Positions 57,169 through 64,000 of a DNA stretch of 64,000 nucleotides are shown here, piece by piece (within the stretch, counting starts at the first letter, position 1; every line of letters starts with the position of its first letter). Position numbers and translations under genes: made by a program. Under the pieces are notes generated by a model. It saw only the letters and a program-made list of their open reading frames with translations, had not been told where the DNA came from and did not search any database. Source of the DNA: Sphingomonas sp. BK345 (GTDB lineage Bacteria > Pseudomonadota > Alphaproteobacteria > Sphingomonadales > Sphingomonadaceae). Location of the stretch: NCBI RefSeq assembly GCF_014193845.1, contig NZ_JACHZX010000004.1, positions 62,001 to 126,000 on the forward strand, read 5' to 3'.

Positions 57169-59430
57169 TCAGAAGCGATTGTCGCGCGGAAAGCCGTTGG
57201 GCGGCATCCGGCCGGCCGCGCCGCGCGCGGTCCGCCACGCCGACAGGTCGGGCTCGGTGCGCACGCGCCCGCTGCCCCCGCCCATCGCCCAGCTCAGGCC
57301 CTCGGCGAACACCAGGGTGCGCGCGTCGGCGAGCCCACCCTCGCGGTAGCGCTGCAGCTGAACCCCCTGCCCGCGCGTCATCTCGGGCAGGTCGACCATC
57401 GGGAACAGCGCGAGCTTGCGATTGTCGCCGATCACCGCGACGAAGTCGTCCCCCGGCGCCACGGGACGGACCACGATCAGCCGGGCCCCAGGCTTGGGAG
57501 TCATCACCGTCTTGCCCTTGCGGGTCTCGGCGATCACCTCGGCGCTCGGCACGAGGAAGCCGCGCCCGTCGCTCGCCGCCACCAGCAGCCGCTCGGCCGC
57601 GCCGGCGCGCAGCAGCGCCACGATCGGCACGCTGCCGTCGAGGTCGATCGAGGCGCGCACCGGCTCGCCGAAGCCGCGGCCGCCGGGCAATTTATCCGCC
57701 GCCAGCGTGAAGAAGCGCCCGTTGCCCGCGGCCAGCAGCAGCTTGTCGGTGGTGTGCGCGTGGAAGGCGAAGGCGGGGCCGTCGCCTTCCTTGAACTTCA
57801 TCGTCTCGGGTGCGGAGAGGTCGACATGTCCCTTCATCGCGCGGATCCAGCCGCGCTCTGACAGGATGACCGAGATCGGTTCGCGCTCGATCATCGCCTC
57901 CAGCGGGATCTCGCGCGCGGAGGCCTGTTCCTCGATCGTGGTGCGGCGCGCGCCGAGCTTGGTCTCGCTGCCGTAGCGGTCGCGTACCTTGGCGAAGTCG
58001 CGCTTGAGCCGGGTCCGCTGGCGCGCCTCCGAGCCGAGCAGCTGGGTGAGCGTGTCCTGCTCCTTGGTCAGCGCGTCGCGCTCGCGGCGCAGCTCCATCT
58101 CCTCCAGCCGGCGCAGCGAGCGCAGCCGCATGTTGAGGATCGCCTCGGCCTGGCGATCGGTGAGCGCGAACTCGGCCATCATCACCGCCTTGGGCTCGTC
58201 CTCGGTGCGAATGATCTCGATGACGCGGTCGAGGTTGAGGAAGGCGATGATATAGCCGCCGAGCAGCTCGAGCCGGTCGGCGATCTTGCCGAGCCGGTGC
58301 TCCGTACGCCGGCGCAGCACCACGAATTGATGCTCGACCCAGGCTGCCAGCGCCTCGCGCAGCGACATCACGCGCGGCGTGCGGTCCTTATCGAGCACGT
58401 TGAGGTTGAGCGGGATGCGCGTCTCCAGGTCGGAGAGGCGGAACAGCCCGTCCATCAGCACCTGCGGATCGACGGTGCGGCTGCGCGGCTCGAGCACCAG
58501 CCGGATCTCGGCGTCGCTCTCGTCGCGCACGTCGGCGAGGATCGGCAGCTTGCGGTCGTTGATCAGCGCGGCGATCTGCTCGATCAGCTTGCCCTTCTGC
58601 ACGCCGTACGGGATCTCGCTGACGACGATCGTCCAGCCGCCGCCCTTCTCGCGCTCGACCGCCCAGCGTGCGCGCACGCGGAACGCACCGCGTCCGGTGG
58701 CATAGGCCTCGGCGATGATCGCGGGCGCGTCGACGAGCAGGCCGCCGGTGGGAAAGTCGGGGCCGCTGACATGCTGCAGGATCGCGGCATCGTCGGCATC
58801 CGGCTTGTCGACCAGCAGGATGGCGGCCTCGAGCAGCTCGGCGGCGTTGTGCGGCGGCACGCTGGTCGCCATGCCGACCGCGATCCCGGCCGCGCCGTTG
58901 GCGAGCAGATTGGGGAAGGCGCCGGGGAAGAGCTCGGGCTCCTGCTCCTCGCCGTTGTAGGTCGGGCGGAACTCGGCGGCGTCCTCGTCGAGCCCGTCCA
59001 TCAGGTCGATCGCGACCTGGGTCAGCCGCGCCTCGGTGTAGCGATAGGCCGCGGCGTTATCGCCGTCGATGTTGCCGAAATTGCCCTGGCCGTCGACCAG
59101 CGGATAGCGCAGCGCGAAATCCTGCGCGAGCCGCACCATCGCGTCATAGACCGACTGGTCGCCGTGCGGATGGTACTTGCCGATCACGTCGCCGACGACG
59201 CGCGCGCACTTCTTGTAGCCGGCCGCGGGATCGAGCCGCAGCAGCCGCATCGCCCACAGCAACCGGCGGTGGACCGGCTTGAGCCCGTCGCGCACGTCGG
59301 GCAGCGAGCGCGCGGTGATCGTCGAGAGCGCGTAGACGAGGTATCGTTCGGACAGCGCGCTGTCGAAAGGCGCGTCGAGCACGCCGACGGGCGGGTTGTC
59401 GGGGGGAAGAGCGGTCGCGTCGGTCGCCAT
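57169..59430 (-). CDS. parC: DNA topoisomerase IV subunit A
   Basis: Decatenates daughter chromosomes together with ParE. 753 residues. Catalytic Tyr131 ([11 protein letters not shown]), winged-helix region [30 protein letters not shown] at 84-98. At the position of E. coli Ser80 there is Gln92, and Asp96 stands at Glu84. The C-terminal beta-propeller is of the short ParC kind, which separates it from GyrA. parE is not in the window. Confidence 0.95.
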   Translation of the reverse strand: MATDATALPPDNPPVGVLDAPFDSALSERYLVYALSTITARSLPDVRDGLKPVHRRLLWAMRLLRLDPAAGYKKCARVVGDVIGKYHPHGDQSVYDAMVRLAQDFALRYPLVDGQGNFGNIDGDNAAAYRYTEARLTQVAIDLMDGLDEDAAEFRPTYNGEEQEPELFPGAFPNLLANGAAGIAVGMATSVPPHNAAELLEAAILLVDKPDADDAAILQHVSGPDFPTGGLLVDAPAIIAEAYATGRGAFRVRARWAVEREKGGGWTIVVSEIPYGVQKGKLIEQIAALINDRKLPILADVRDESDAEIRLVLEPRSRTVDPQVLMDGLFRLSDLETRIPLNLNVLDKDRTPRVMSLREALAAWVEHQFVVLRRRTEHRLGKIADRLELLGGYIIAFLNLDRVIEIIRTEDEPKAVMMAEFALTDRQAEAILNMRLRSLRRLEEMELRRERDALTKEQDTLTQLLGSEARQRTRLKRDFAKVRDRYGSETKLGARRTTIEEQASAREIPLEAMIEREPISVILSERGWIRAMKGHVDLSAPETMKFKEGDGPAFAFHAHTTDKLLLAAGNGRFFTLAADKLPGGRGFGEPVRASIDLDGSVPIVALLRAGAAERLLVAASDGRGFLVPSAEVIAETRKGKTVMTPKPGARLIVVRPVAPGDDFVAVIGDNRKLALFPMVDLPEMTRGQGVQLQRYREGGLADARTLVFAEGLSWAMGGGSGRVRTEPDLSAWRTARGAAGRMPPNGFPRDNRF

Positions 59431-59494
59431 GGCTCAGGCTGCTAGCAGCGCACGCCCCTGTTCCACAACCGTTCCGCGGCCGTGGCGGGTCGGC

Positions 59495-60394
59495 TCAGCC
59501 GCCAGCGGCGGCACGGTCGCGGTCCAGCGCCTCGATCAGCCACTCGCGGAACCGCCGGATCTTGAGCACTTTCGCGCGCGCCTCCGGGTAGACCAGCCAA
59601 TAGGCCTCCCCCATCGACGAGAGCTGCGCGAAGGGTCGCACCAACCGCCCGGCGACGAGGTCGTTGTGCCAGAAGAAGGGCGTCAGCATCGCCACCCCCT
59701 GCCCAGCGATCGCGGCGTGCCCCTCATGCGCCTGCGAGTCGAGTCGCATGCCGGTCCGCCGCGCCTGGACCACGTCGAGCCCGGCCTCGCGCAGCCACTG
59801 CGCCCACCACGGATCCTGCGCGCTGATCAGCGGCAGCTGGAGCAGGTCGACGGGATCGAGCCGCCCGCCCTGCTCGGCGAGGAAGCCGGGCGAGCACATC
59901 GGCGTGAAGTCGAGCGGCAGCAGCTCGTGCTGCGCCAGTCCCGGCCAGCCGCCCGGCCCGGAGCGGATCGCGACGTCCACCTCGTCGGCGGCGAAGTCGG
60001 CGAGCGCGTTGCTGGTCCACAGCCGCACCGCGGTGGACGGGTGCGCGAGGTGGAAGCCGCCGAGCCGCCACGCCAGCCAGGTGTTGGCGAAGGTGTTGGT
60101 GACCGAGACGGTCAGCACCGCCTCGTCCTCGGCGCGCAGCCCGGCGAAGGCGGCGTCGATCGAATCGAACGCCGCGGCGAGCTGCGCGCCGGCACGACGC
60201 CCCGCCTCGGTGAGCGTGACGCGGCGGCGCTCGCGGCGGAACAGGGGCACCCCGAGTCGCTGCTCGAGCAGCCGGATCTGATAGCTCACGGCTGCCTGGG
60301 TCATCCCCAGCTCGCCCGCGGCGGCGGTGAAATTCTCGTGACGCGCCGCGGCCTCGAACACGCGGACGGCGGCGAGCGGCGGGAGCTGGCGCAT
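59495..60394 (-). CDS. LysR family transcriptional regulator, GcvA-like
   Basis: 299 residues from MRQLPPLAAVRVFEAAARHE. Winged HTH with FTAAAGELGMTQAAVSYQIRLLEQRLGVPLFRR and the GcvA-type effector domain (ISAQDPWWAQWLREAGLD). Regulators of this kind usually control a divergent neighbour, here a 52-residue ORF; a T-N11-A box sits between them, ten bases from the LysR start. No gcv genes are adjacent. Longer upstream starts would cross that box. Confidence 0.92.
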   Translation of the reverse strand: MRQLPPLAAVRVFEAAARHENFTAAAGELGMTQAAVSYQIRLLEQRLGVPLFRRERRRVTLTEAGRRAGAQLAAAFDSIDAAFAGLRAEDEAVLTVSVTNTFANTWLAWRLGGFHLAHPSTAVRLWTSNALADFAADEVDVAIRSGPGGWPGLAQHELLPLDFTPMCSPGFLAEQGGRLDPVDLLQLPLISAQDPWWAQWLREAGLDVVQARRTGMRLDSQAHEGHAAIAGQGVAMLTPFFWHNDLVAGRLVRPFAQLSSMGEAYWLVYPEARAKVLKIRRFREWLIEALDRDRAAAGG

Positions 60395-60403
60395 GTTTGT
60401 AGC

Positions 60404-60418
60404 ATAAGCGTCACTTAT
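60404..60418. promoter_or_regulatory. LysR-type T-N11-A box
   Basis: ATAAG-CGTCA-CTTAT is a perfect 5-base inverted repeat with T405 and A417 eleven bases apart, the LysR-family recognition pattern. It lies in the 100-base gap between the regulator and the small divergent gene, close to the regulator start, as expected for autoregulation. Confidence 0.6.
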
Positions 60419-60438
60419 CAACGCGGGCCAGCTCTTTG

Positions 60439-60468
60439 TTGGCATGCTGCACCTGCGAAGTGTATACG
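60439..60468 (+). promoter_or_regulatory. Candidate promoter of the 52-residue gene
   Basis: TTGGCA at 60439-60444 and TGTATA at 60461-60466 (spacer 16) or TATACG at 60463-60468 (spacer 18) match a vegetative promoter fairly well and lie about 30 bases ahead of the small ORF, just downstream of the LysR box. Confidence 0.38.
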
Positions 60469-60494
60469 AGAGGCTCCAGCGATGGAGGACGGTC

Positions 60495-60653
60495 ATGAAC
60501 ATGGATTTCGAGAGCGAAGCCTTTGCCCGCCATCACGAGACGCTGTCCGGCGGTGTCCATACGTTCGTCGAATCACTGATCGCGGGGATCGCTGCCTTGC
60601 AGCGCCGACGCTTCGCCGCGCCCTGGCGAGCGGCCCCGAAGCGCGCGCGCTGA
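60495..60653 (+). CDS. 52-residue protein divergent from the LysR regulator
   Basis: Starts MNMDFESEAFARHHETLSGG with a good ribosome site (GGAGGA five bases ahead). The body VHTFVESLIAGIAALQRRRFAAPW is amphipathic and the end is strongly basic (RAAPKRAR), a layout like DUF1127-type small proteins, though no family match is claimed. The presence of a LysR box, promoter and ribosome site makes a real gene likely. Confidence 0.55.
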   Translation: MNMDFESEAFARHHETLSGGVHTFVESLIAGIAALQRRRFAAPWRAAPKRAR

Positions 60654-60785
60654 GCGATCACCGCCGCGCTTTCCGGGACGAGCGGAGGCGCGGCGGGATC
60701 GATCGGCGCGGATCGTGCGCTACACGCGGGTGCGCCGGTGCGCCTCGGGCCGCCGCGCACCCACGCCGCGCACGGGAGCCGCTGT

Positions 60786-61988
60786 TTGCCACGTTACGGA
60801 TTGATCGACGGCCTGCGCGGTTTCTTCCTCGTCTTCATGCTGATCAACCATCTCGTCTTCCAGGGCGAGCTGTGGTTGCAGCGGATCAATCACAATCAAT
60901 TCGCCTATGTCGAGGACGCACAGGGCTTCGTCTTCCTGTCCGGGCTGATGATCGGGCTGGTGTATGGCCGCAAGATGCTCAAGCTCGGCGCGCCCGCGGC
61001 GAGCCGGCTGGTCTGGGCGCGTGCCTTCGAGCTGTATCGCTACGCCATGGGGATCGTTATCGCGGTGCTGCTCGCGCGGCTGGTGCTGCCCGACGCGGCG
61101 CGGCTGTGGGGCAATTGGCTTGGCCATACCAGCCTCACCGGCGAGCCGTTGCGGCTGTTCGCGATCGCCACCTTCGTGTTCCAACCGACGGTGATGGACA
61201 TCCTGCCGCAATATGTCCTCTACATGCTGGTGGCACCGCCGATCCTGAAATTGTGCCTCGATGGGCGGGTCGCGCTGGTGGCGACCGTCTCGGGATTGCT
61301 GTGGCTGGCCGGGCAGCTCGGCTTCCAGCACGCGCTGACGGATCCGCTCGGCCGGTGGTTCACCGCCTCGGACGGTCAGGGGCTGCGCGCCGGCTTCAAC
61401 CTGCTTGGCTGGCAGATCGTATTCTTCTCCGGGATGATCGCGGGCGCACTGACCGCCTCGGGCCGGATCGAGTGGCACCGGCTGTTCCGCCCGGACGCCA
61501 GCGGCGTCGCCAAGATCGCGCTGGCGGTGTGCCTGTTCTTCCTGCCGATTCGGCTGCTCACCGCCCGCGGCATCCTGTCCGACACGGTGATCAAGCGGAT
61601 TGAGCTGCTCGAGGTGCGCGCCGACTTCAGCCTGGTCTATCTCATCAATTTCGCCGCGGTAGCGATCGGGCTGGCGTGGCTGATGATCGCCGGCCCGCAG
61701 CACGCGCGTGCCTGGGTGCGGCAGGTCGCCGGAGTCGTGCGCGGGCTGTTCTCGATGCCCTTCCTGCGGCTGCTCGGCCGGCACTCGCTCTACGTCTATG
61801 TGTGGCACGTCGCGATCGTCTACGGCGTGTACTACGTCGACCAGCGCTACGGCCCCTTCCCGGTCTGGGCGCGGACGCTCTGCGCGGTGGCGGGCGTGGC
61901 GCTGCTGACCTTGCCCGCGCTGTGGCGCGAGCGCGGCAAGCGCCCCGCCCCCGCGCCGACCCGCACCCCGAGCGAGGCCTCGTCGTGA
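60786..61988 (+). CDS. OpgC-type acyltransferase membrane protein
   Basis: About ten TM helices, 400 residues from a TTG at 60786 with GGGAG seven bases ahead; the start then reads PRYGLIDGLRGFFLVFMLIN, matching OpgC/acyltransferase-3-like N-termini. OpgC adds succinyl groups to periplasmic glucans. Motifs: IDGLRG, INHL and FVFLSGLMIGLVYGRK. GTG at 60738 would add 16 hydrophilic residues. It is followed by a coupled esterase-like lipoprotein (stop/start overlap GTGA), so the pair may modify the same glucan. opgGH are not here. Confidence 0.88.
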   Translation: MPRYGLIDGLRGFFLVFMLINHLVFQGELWLQRINHNQFAYVEDAQGFVFLSGLMIGLVYGRKMLKLGAPAASRLVWARAFELYRYAMGIVIAVLLARLVLPDAARLWGNWLGHTSLTGEPLRLFAIATFVFQPTVMDILPQYVLYMLVAPPILKLCLDGRVALVATVSGLLWLAGQLGFQHALTDPLGRWFTASDGQGLRAGFNLLGWQIVFFSGMIAGALTASGRIEWHRLFRPDASGVAKIALAVCLFFLPIRLLTARGILSDTVIKRIELLEVRADFSLVYLINFAAVAIGLAWLMIAGPQHARAWVRQVAGVVRGLFSMPFLRLLGRHSLYVYVWHVAIVYGVYYVDQRYGPFPVWARTLCAVAGVALLTLPALWRERGKRPAPAPTRTPSEASS

Positions 61989-62887
61989 CGCGCGCGGGGC
62001 TTGCCGCCGCGCTGCTGCTCGCGTCATGCTCCGCGCCGATGACCGCCCCGATCGCGCCGCACCGACCGCTCACCTGGGCCGACCTGACCGGGCGCTCGCG
62101 CCCGTCGCCCGACCGGACGCTCTCCTATGGCGAAGACGCGATGCAGAAGGTGGACGTGTGGCTGCCCAGCGGCGGCGCGCGGCCGTATCGCACCGTGCTG
62201 ATGGTCCACGGCGGCTGCTGGCAGACCGGGATCGCCGACCGGCGCCTGATGGACTGGGTCGCCGACGACCTGCGCCGCGCCGGCTATGCGGTGTGGAACA
62301 TCGACTATCGCGGCGTCGATCGCGCCGGCGGCGGCTATCCCGGCACGTTCGCCGACGCCGCCGCGGCGGCCGACCTGCTGCGTGCCGAAGGACCGGCGCT
62401 CGGGCTCGACCTGCGCCGCATCGTCGCGGTCGGTCATTCCGCCGGCGGCCATCTCGCGCTGTGGCTGGCGGGACGAACCCGCCTTCCCGCGAACAGCCCG
62501 CTGCGCCGCGCGGACCCGCTGCCGATCGCGCATGTCATCAGTCTCGGCGGCCTGCCCGACCTGGAGGCGACCGCCGCCAGCCCCGACAATGGCTGCGGCA
62601 CCGAGGTGATCGCGCGGTTGGTCGGCAGTGGCCGCGGCGATCCTTTTGCCGACACGTCGGTGCCGCGGCTGCTGCCGCTCGGCGTAGCGCAGGACCTCGT
62701 CAATGGCCGCGAGGATCGTATCATCCCCTATCGCCTCGCCACCGACTATGTCGCCCGCGCCGAGGCAGCGGGAGACGACGTCACGCTCCACACCGTACCC
62801 GCGACGGGTCATGTCGAACTGGTCGCGCCTGACACCCCCGCCTGGGCCGAGACCAAGCGACTGCTCGCGCGCGCCTTCGCCCGCTAA
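61985..62887 (+). CDS. Alpha/beta-hydrolase lipoprotein (esterase)
   Basis: 300 residues from a GTG overlapping the opgC stop. Lipoprotein signal MTRAGLAAALLLASC with lipidated Cys15. Catalytic triad Ser152 (VGHSAGGHLA), Asp244 (GREDRIIP), His276 (TGHVELV); oxyanion site HGGCW. The kynurenine-formamidase/HSL-like arrangement suggests a carboxylesterase. Position after OpgC hints at an acyl-glucan deacylase or processing enzyme, which is inference. Confidence 0.88.
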   Translation: MTRAGLAAALLLASCSAPMTAPIAPHRPLTWADLTGRSRPSPDRTLSYGEDAMQKVDVWLPSGGARPYRTVLMVHGGCWQTGIADRRLMDWVADDLRRAGYAVWNIDYRGVDRAGGGYPGTFADAAAAADLLRAEGPALGLDLRRIVAVGHSAGGHLALWLAGRTRLPANSPLRRADPLPIAHVISLGGLPDLEATAASPDNGCGTEVIARLVGSGRGDPFADTSVPRLLPLGVAQDLVNGREDRIIPYRLATDYVARAEAAGDDVTLHTVPATGHVELVAPDTPAWAETKRLLARAFAR

Positions 62888-62934
62888 GGCGATTTGCAGC
62901 CACCCCGCCCTTCCCCTATAGGCCGCATGATTCC

Positions 62935-62976
62935 CGCCCCGGCCGCGCGACCTGCTCCGCCGGGGCGCTCCTTTTC
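62935..62976 (+). terminator. Hairpin plus T-run just upstream of purC
   Basis: CGCCCCGG (62935-62942) pairs with CCGGGGCG (62960-62967), followed by CTCCTTTTCC. It ends about 12 bases before the purC ATG. It can serve as the terminator of the esterase operon, or as an attenuator in the purC leader if transcription starts at the TATAGG-like site near 62917. Confidence 0.5.
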
Positions 62977-62988
62977 CGAGGGTGAGCG

Positions 62989-63768
62989 ATGGCACGGCGG
63001 CGGCAGATCTACGAGGGCAAGGCGAAGATCCTCTACGAGGGTCCCGAGCCCGGCACGCTGATCCAATATTTCAAGGACGACGCCACCGCCTTCAACGCCC
63101 AGAAAAAGGGCACGATCAACGGCAAGGGCGTGCTCAACAACCGCATCAGCGAGCATATCTTCACCTTGCTCGACCATATCGGCGTGCCGACCCACTTCAT
63201 CCGCCGCCTCAACATGCGCGAGCAGCTGATCCGCCAGGTCGAGATCGTCCCGATCGAGGTCGTGGTGCGCAACGTCGCCGCGGGTTCGCTGTCGAAGCGG
63301 CTCGGGATCGAGGAAGGCGTCAAGCTGCCCCGCACGATTCTCGAATATTATTACAAGGACGACGCGCTCGGCGACCCGATGATCTCGGACGAGCATATCG
63401 CGGCGTTCGGCTGGGCCAGCCAGGACGAGATGCACGACATCGCCGACTTGGCGATCCGGGTGAACGACTTCCTCAGCGGCCTGTTCGCCGGGGTCGGCAT
63501 CCGGCTGGTCGACTTCAAGCTCGAGTTCGGCCGCATCTGGGACAATGACTATAGCCGCATCATCCTGGCGGACGAGATCAGCCCCGACGGCTGCCGGCTG
63601 TGGGACATGGAGTCGAACGAGAAGCTCGACAAGGATCGCTTCCGTCGCGACCTGGGCGGCGAGGTCGAGGCGTATCAGGAGGTCGCGCGCCGGCTCGGCC
63701 TATTTCCCGAGGGCGGCGAGACCGCGGTGCTCGACATGGAGAGCCATCGCAAGCGCCGCGGCAAGTGA
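62989..63768 (+). CDS. purC: Phosphoribosylaminoimidazole-succinocarboxamide synthase
   Basis: SAICAR synthase of purine synthesis. 259 residues, starting [19 protein letters not shown]-grasp-like motifs [16 protein letters not shown] and [15 protein letters not shown]; substrate signature IIDFKLEFG-type appears as [23 protein letters not shown] precedes the ATG. Followed within 61 bases by purS, so it heads a purCS(QL) operon that runs off the right edge. Confidence 0.97.
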   Translation: MARRRQIYEGKAKILYEGPEPGTLIQYFKDDATAFNAQKKGTINGKGVLNNRISEHIFTLLDHIGVPTHFIRRLNMREQLIRQVEIVPIEVVVRNVAAGSLSKRLGIEEGVKLPRTILEYYYKDDALGDPMISDEHIAAFGWASQDEMHDIADLAIRVNDFLSGLFAGVGIRLVDFKLEFGRIWDNDYSRIILADEISPDGCRLWDMESNEKLDKDRFRRDLGGEVEAYQEVARRLGLFPEGGETAVLDMESHRKRRGK

Positions 63769-63829
63769 TCGTGGCCGCGCCGCGGTGGGAGGTTGCCCCG
63801 CACGGCGCGGCGCGGCATAGCGCGCAGCC

Positions 63830-64000
63830 ATGAAACTGCGCATCTATGTCACGCTCAAGCCCGGCGTGCTCGACCCTCAGGGCAAAGCGATCGAGCACGC
63901 GCTCGCGGGTCTCGGCTTCCAGGGCGTCGCCGGCGCGCGCGTCGGCAAGCTGATCGAGCTCGACGTCGCCGAGGGCACGTCCGACGCCGACGTCGATTCG
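63830..64000 (+). CDS. purS: Phosphoribosylformylglycinamidine synthase subunit PurS (3' end off window)
   Basis: 57 codons visible: MKLRIYVTLKPGVLDPQGKA..., GFQGVAGARVGKLIELDVAE. PurS bridges PurQ and PurL in FGAM synthase. The start and the GVLDPQGKAIEHAL pattern match the family; total length should be about 80. Continues past the right edge. Confidence 0.93.
   Translation, partial: MKLRIYVTLKPGVLDPQGKAIEHALAGLGFQGVAGARVGKLIELDVAEGTSDADVDS

Overview
The window looks like a stretch of core chromosome from a Sphingomonas-type alphaproteobacterium. The signs are very high GC with long antisense open frames, the conserved pckA / chvI-chvG-hprK-rapZ-EIIA-HPr locus, a CckA hybrid kinase, a tonB-exbB-exbD-exbD cluster, a Crp/Fnr gene whose N-terminus starts MFNPL, and many intergenic REP-like palindromes starting GTCATCC. 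No prophage, insertion sequence, integron or CRISPR array was seen.

Layout, left to right. 1-5.2 kb: a Kef-type antiporter (cut by the left edge), an IscU-like scaffold with only two of the three usual cysteines, CvpA and RadA on the minus strand, then a secreted protein with an internal duplication. 5.4-12.4 kb: ATP-dependent PEP carboxykinase diverges from the ChvI/ChvG two-component system, which runs into HPr kinase, RapZ, EIIA-Man and HPr through overlapping stops and starts; this is the regulatory PTS linked to carbon and envelope control. A SpoU-type rRNA methylase follows. 12.9-22.8 kb: a monooxygenase-fold secreted protein, RmuC, peptide deformylase, RecR, Fmt-TruA, a RumA-like rRNA methylase coupled to the NAD(P)HX repair enzyme, and IlvD. 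23.1-30.7 kb: a single-domain receiver, CckA, DUF2062, SmpB, DapA and a soluble lytic transglycosylase. 30.7-40.7 kb: two M28 peptidases, a NYN/OST-HTH protein, GreB, EttA, twin small lipoproteins, tRNA-Pro(TGG), a ComEA-like HhH protein, a Crp/Fnr regulator with an apparent frameshift, and an SRAP protein.

40.7-52 kb: serine dehydratase under a tandem glycine riboswitch, an LLM flavin monooxygenase, a heme oxygenase divergent from a ferredoxin-reductase-like flavoprotein, a TPR protein, an orphan chemoreceptor, and the TonB energising complex. 52-64 kb: a dihydroneopterin aldolase-like protein, a GNAT-DUF1285-Nudix-CCA transferase run, a GGDEF-EAL protein, ParC, a GcvA-like LysR regulator with a T-N11-A box beside a 52-residue protein, OpgC plus a lipoprotein esterase, and purC-purS.

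Most genes are housekeeping and strongly supported by motifs. The observations most worth checking are the one-base frameshift near the start of the Crp/Fnr gene, the glycine riboswitch on a degradative serine dehydratase, paired AACATGTT palindromes between pckA and chvI, a RapZ whose Walker A lysine is valine, a LysR box beside a tiny unknown gene, and several families of dispersed palindromes. I did not find a clearly new multi-gene system.
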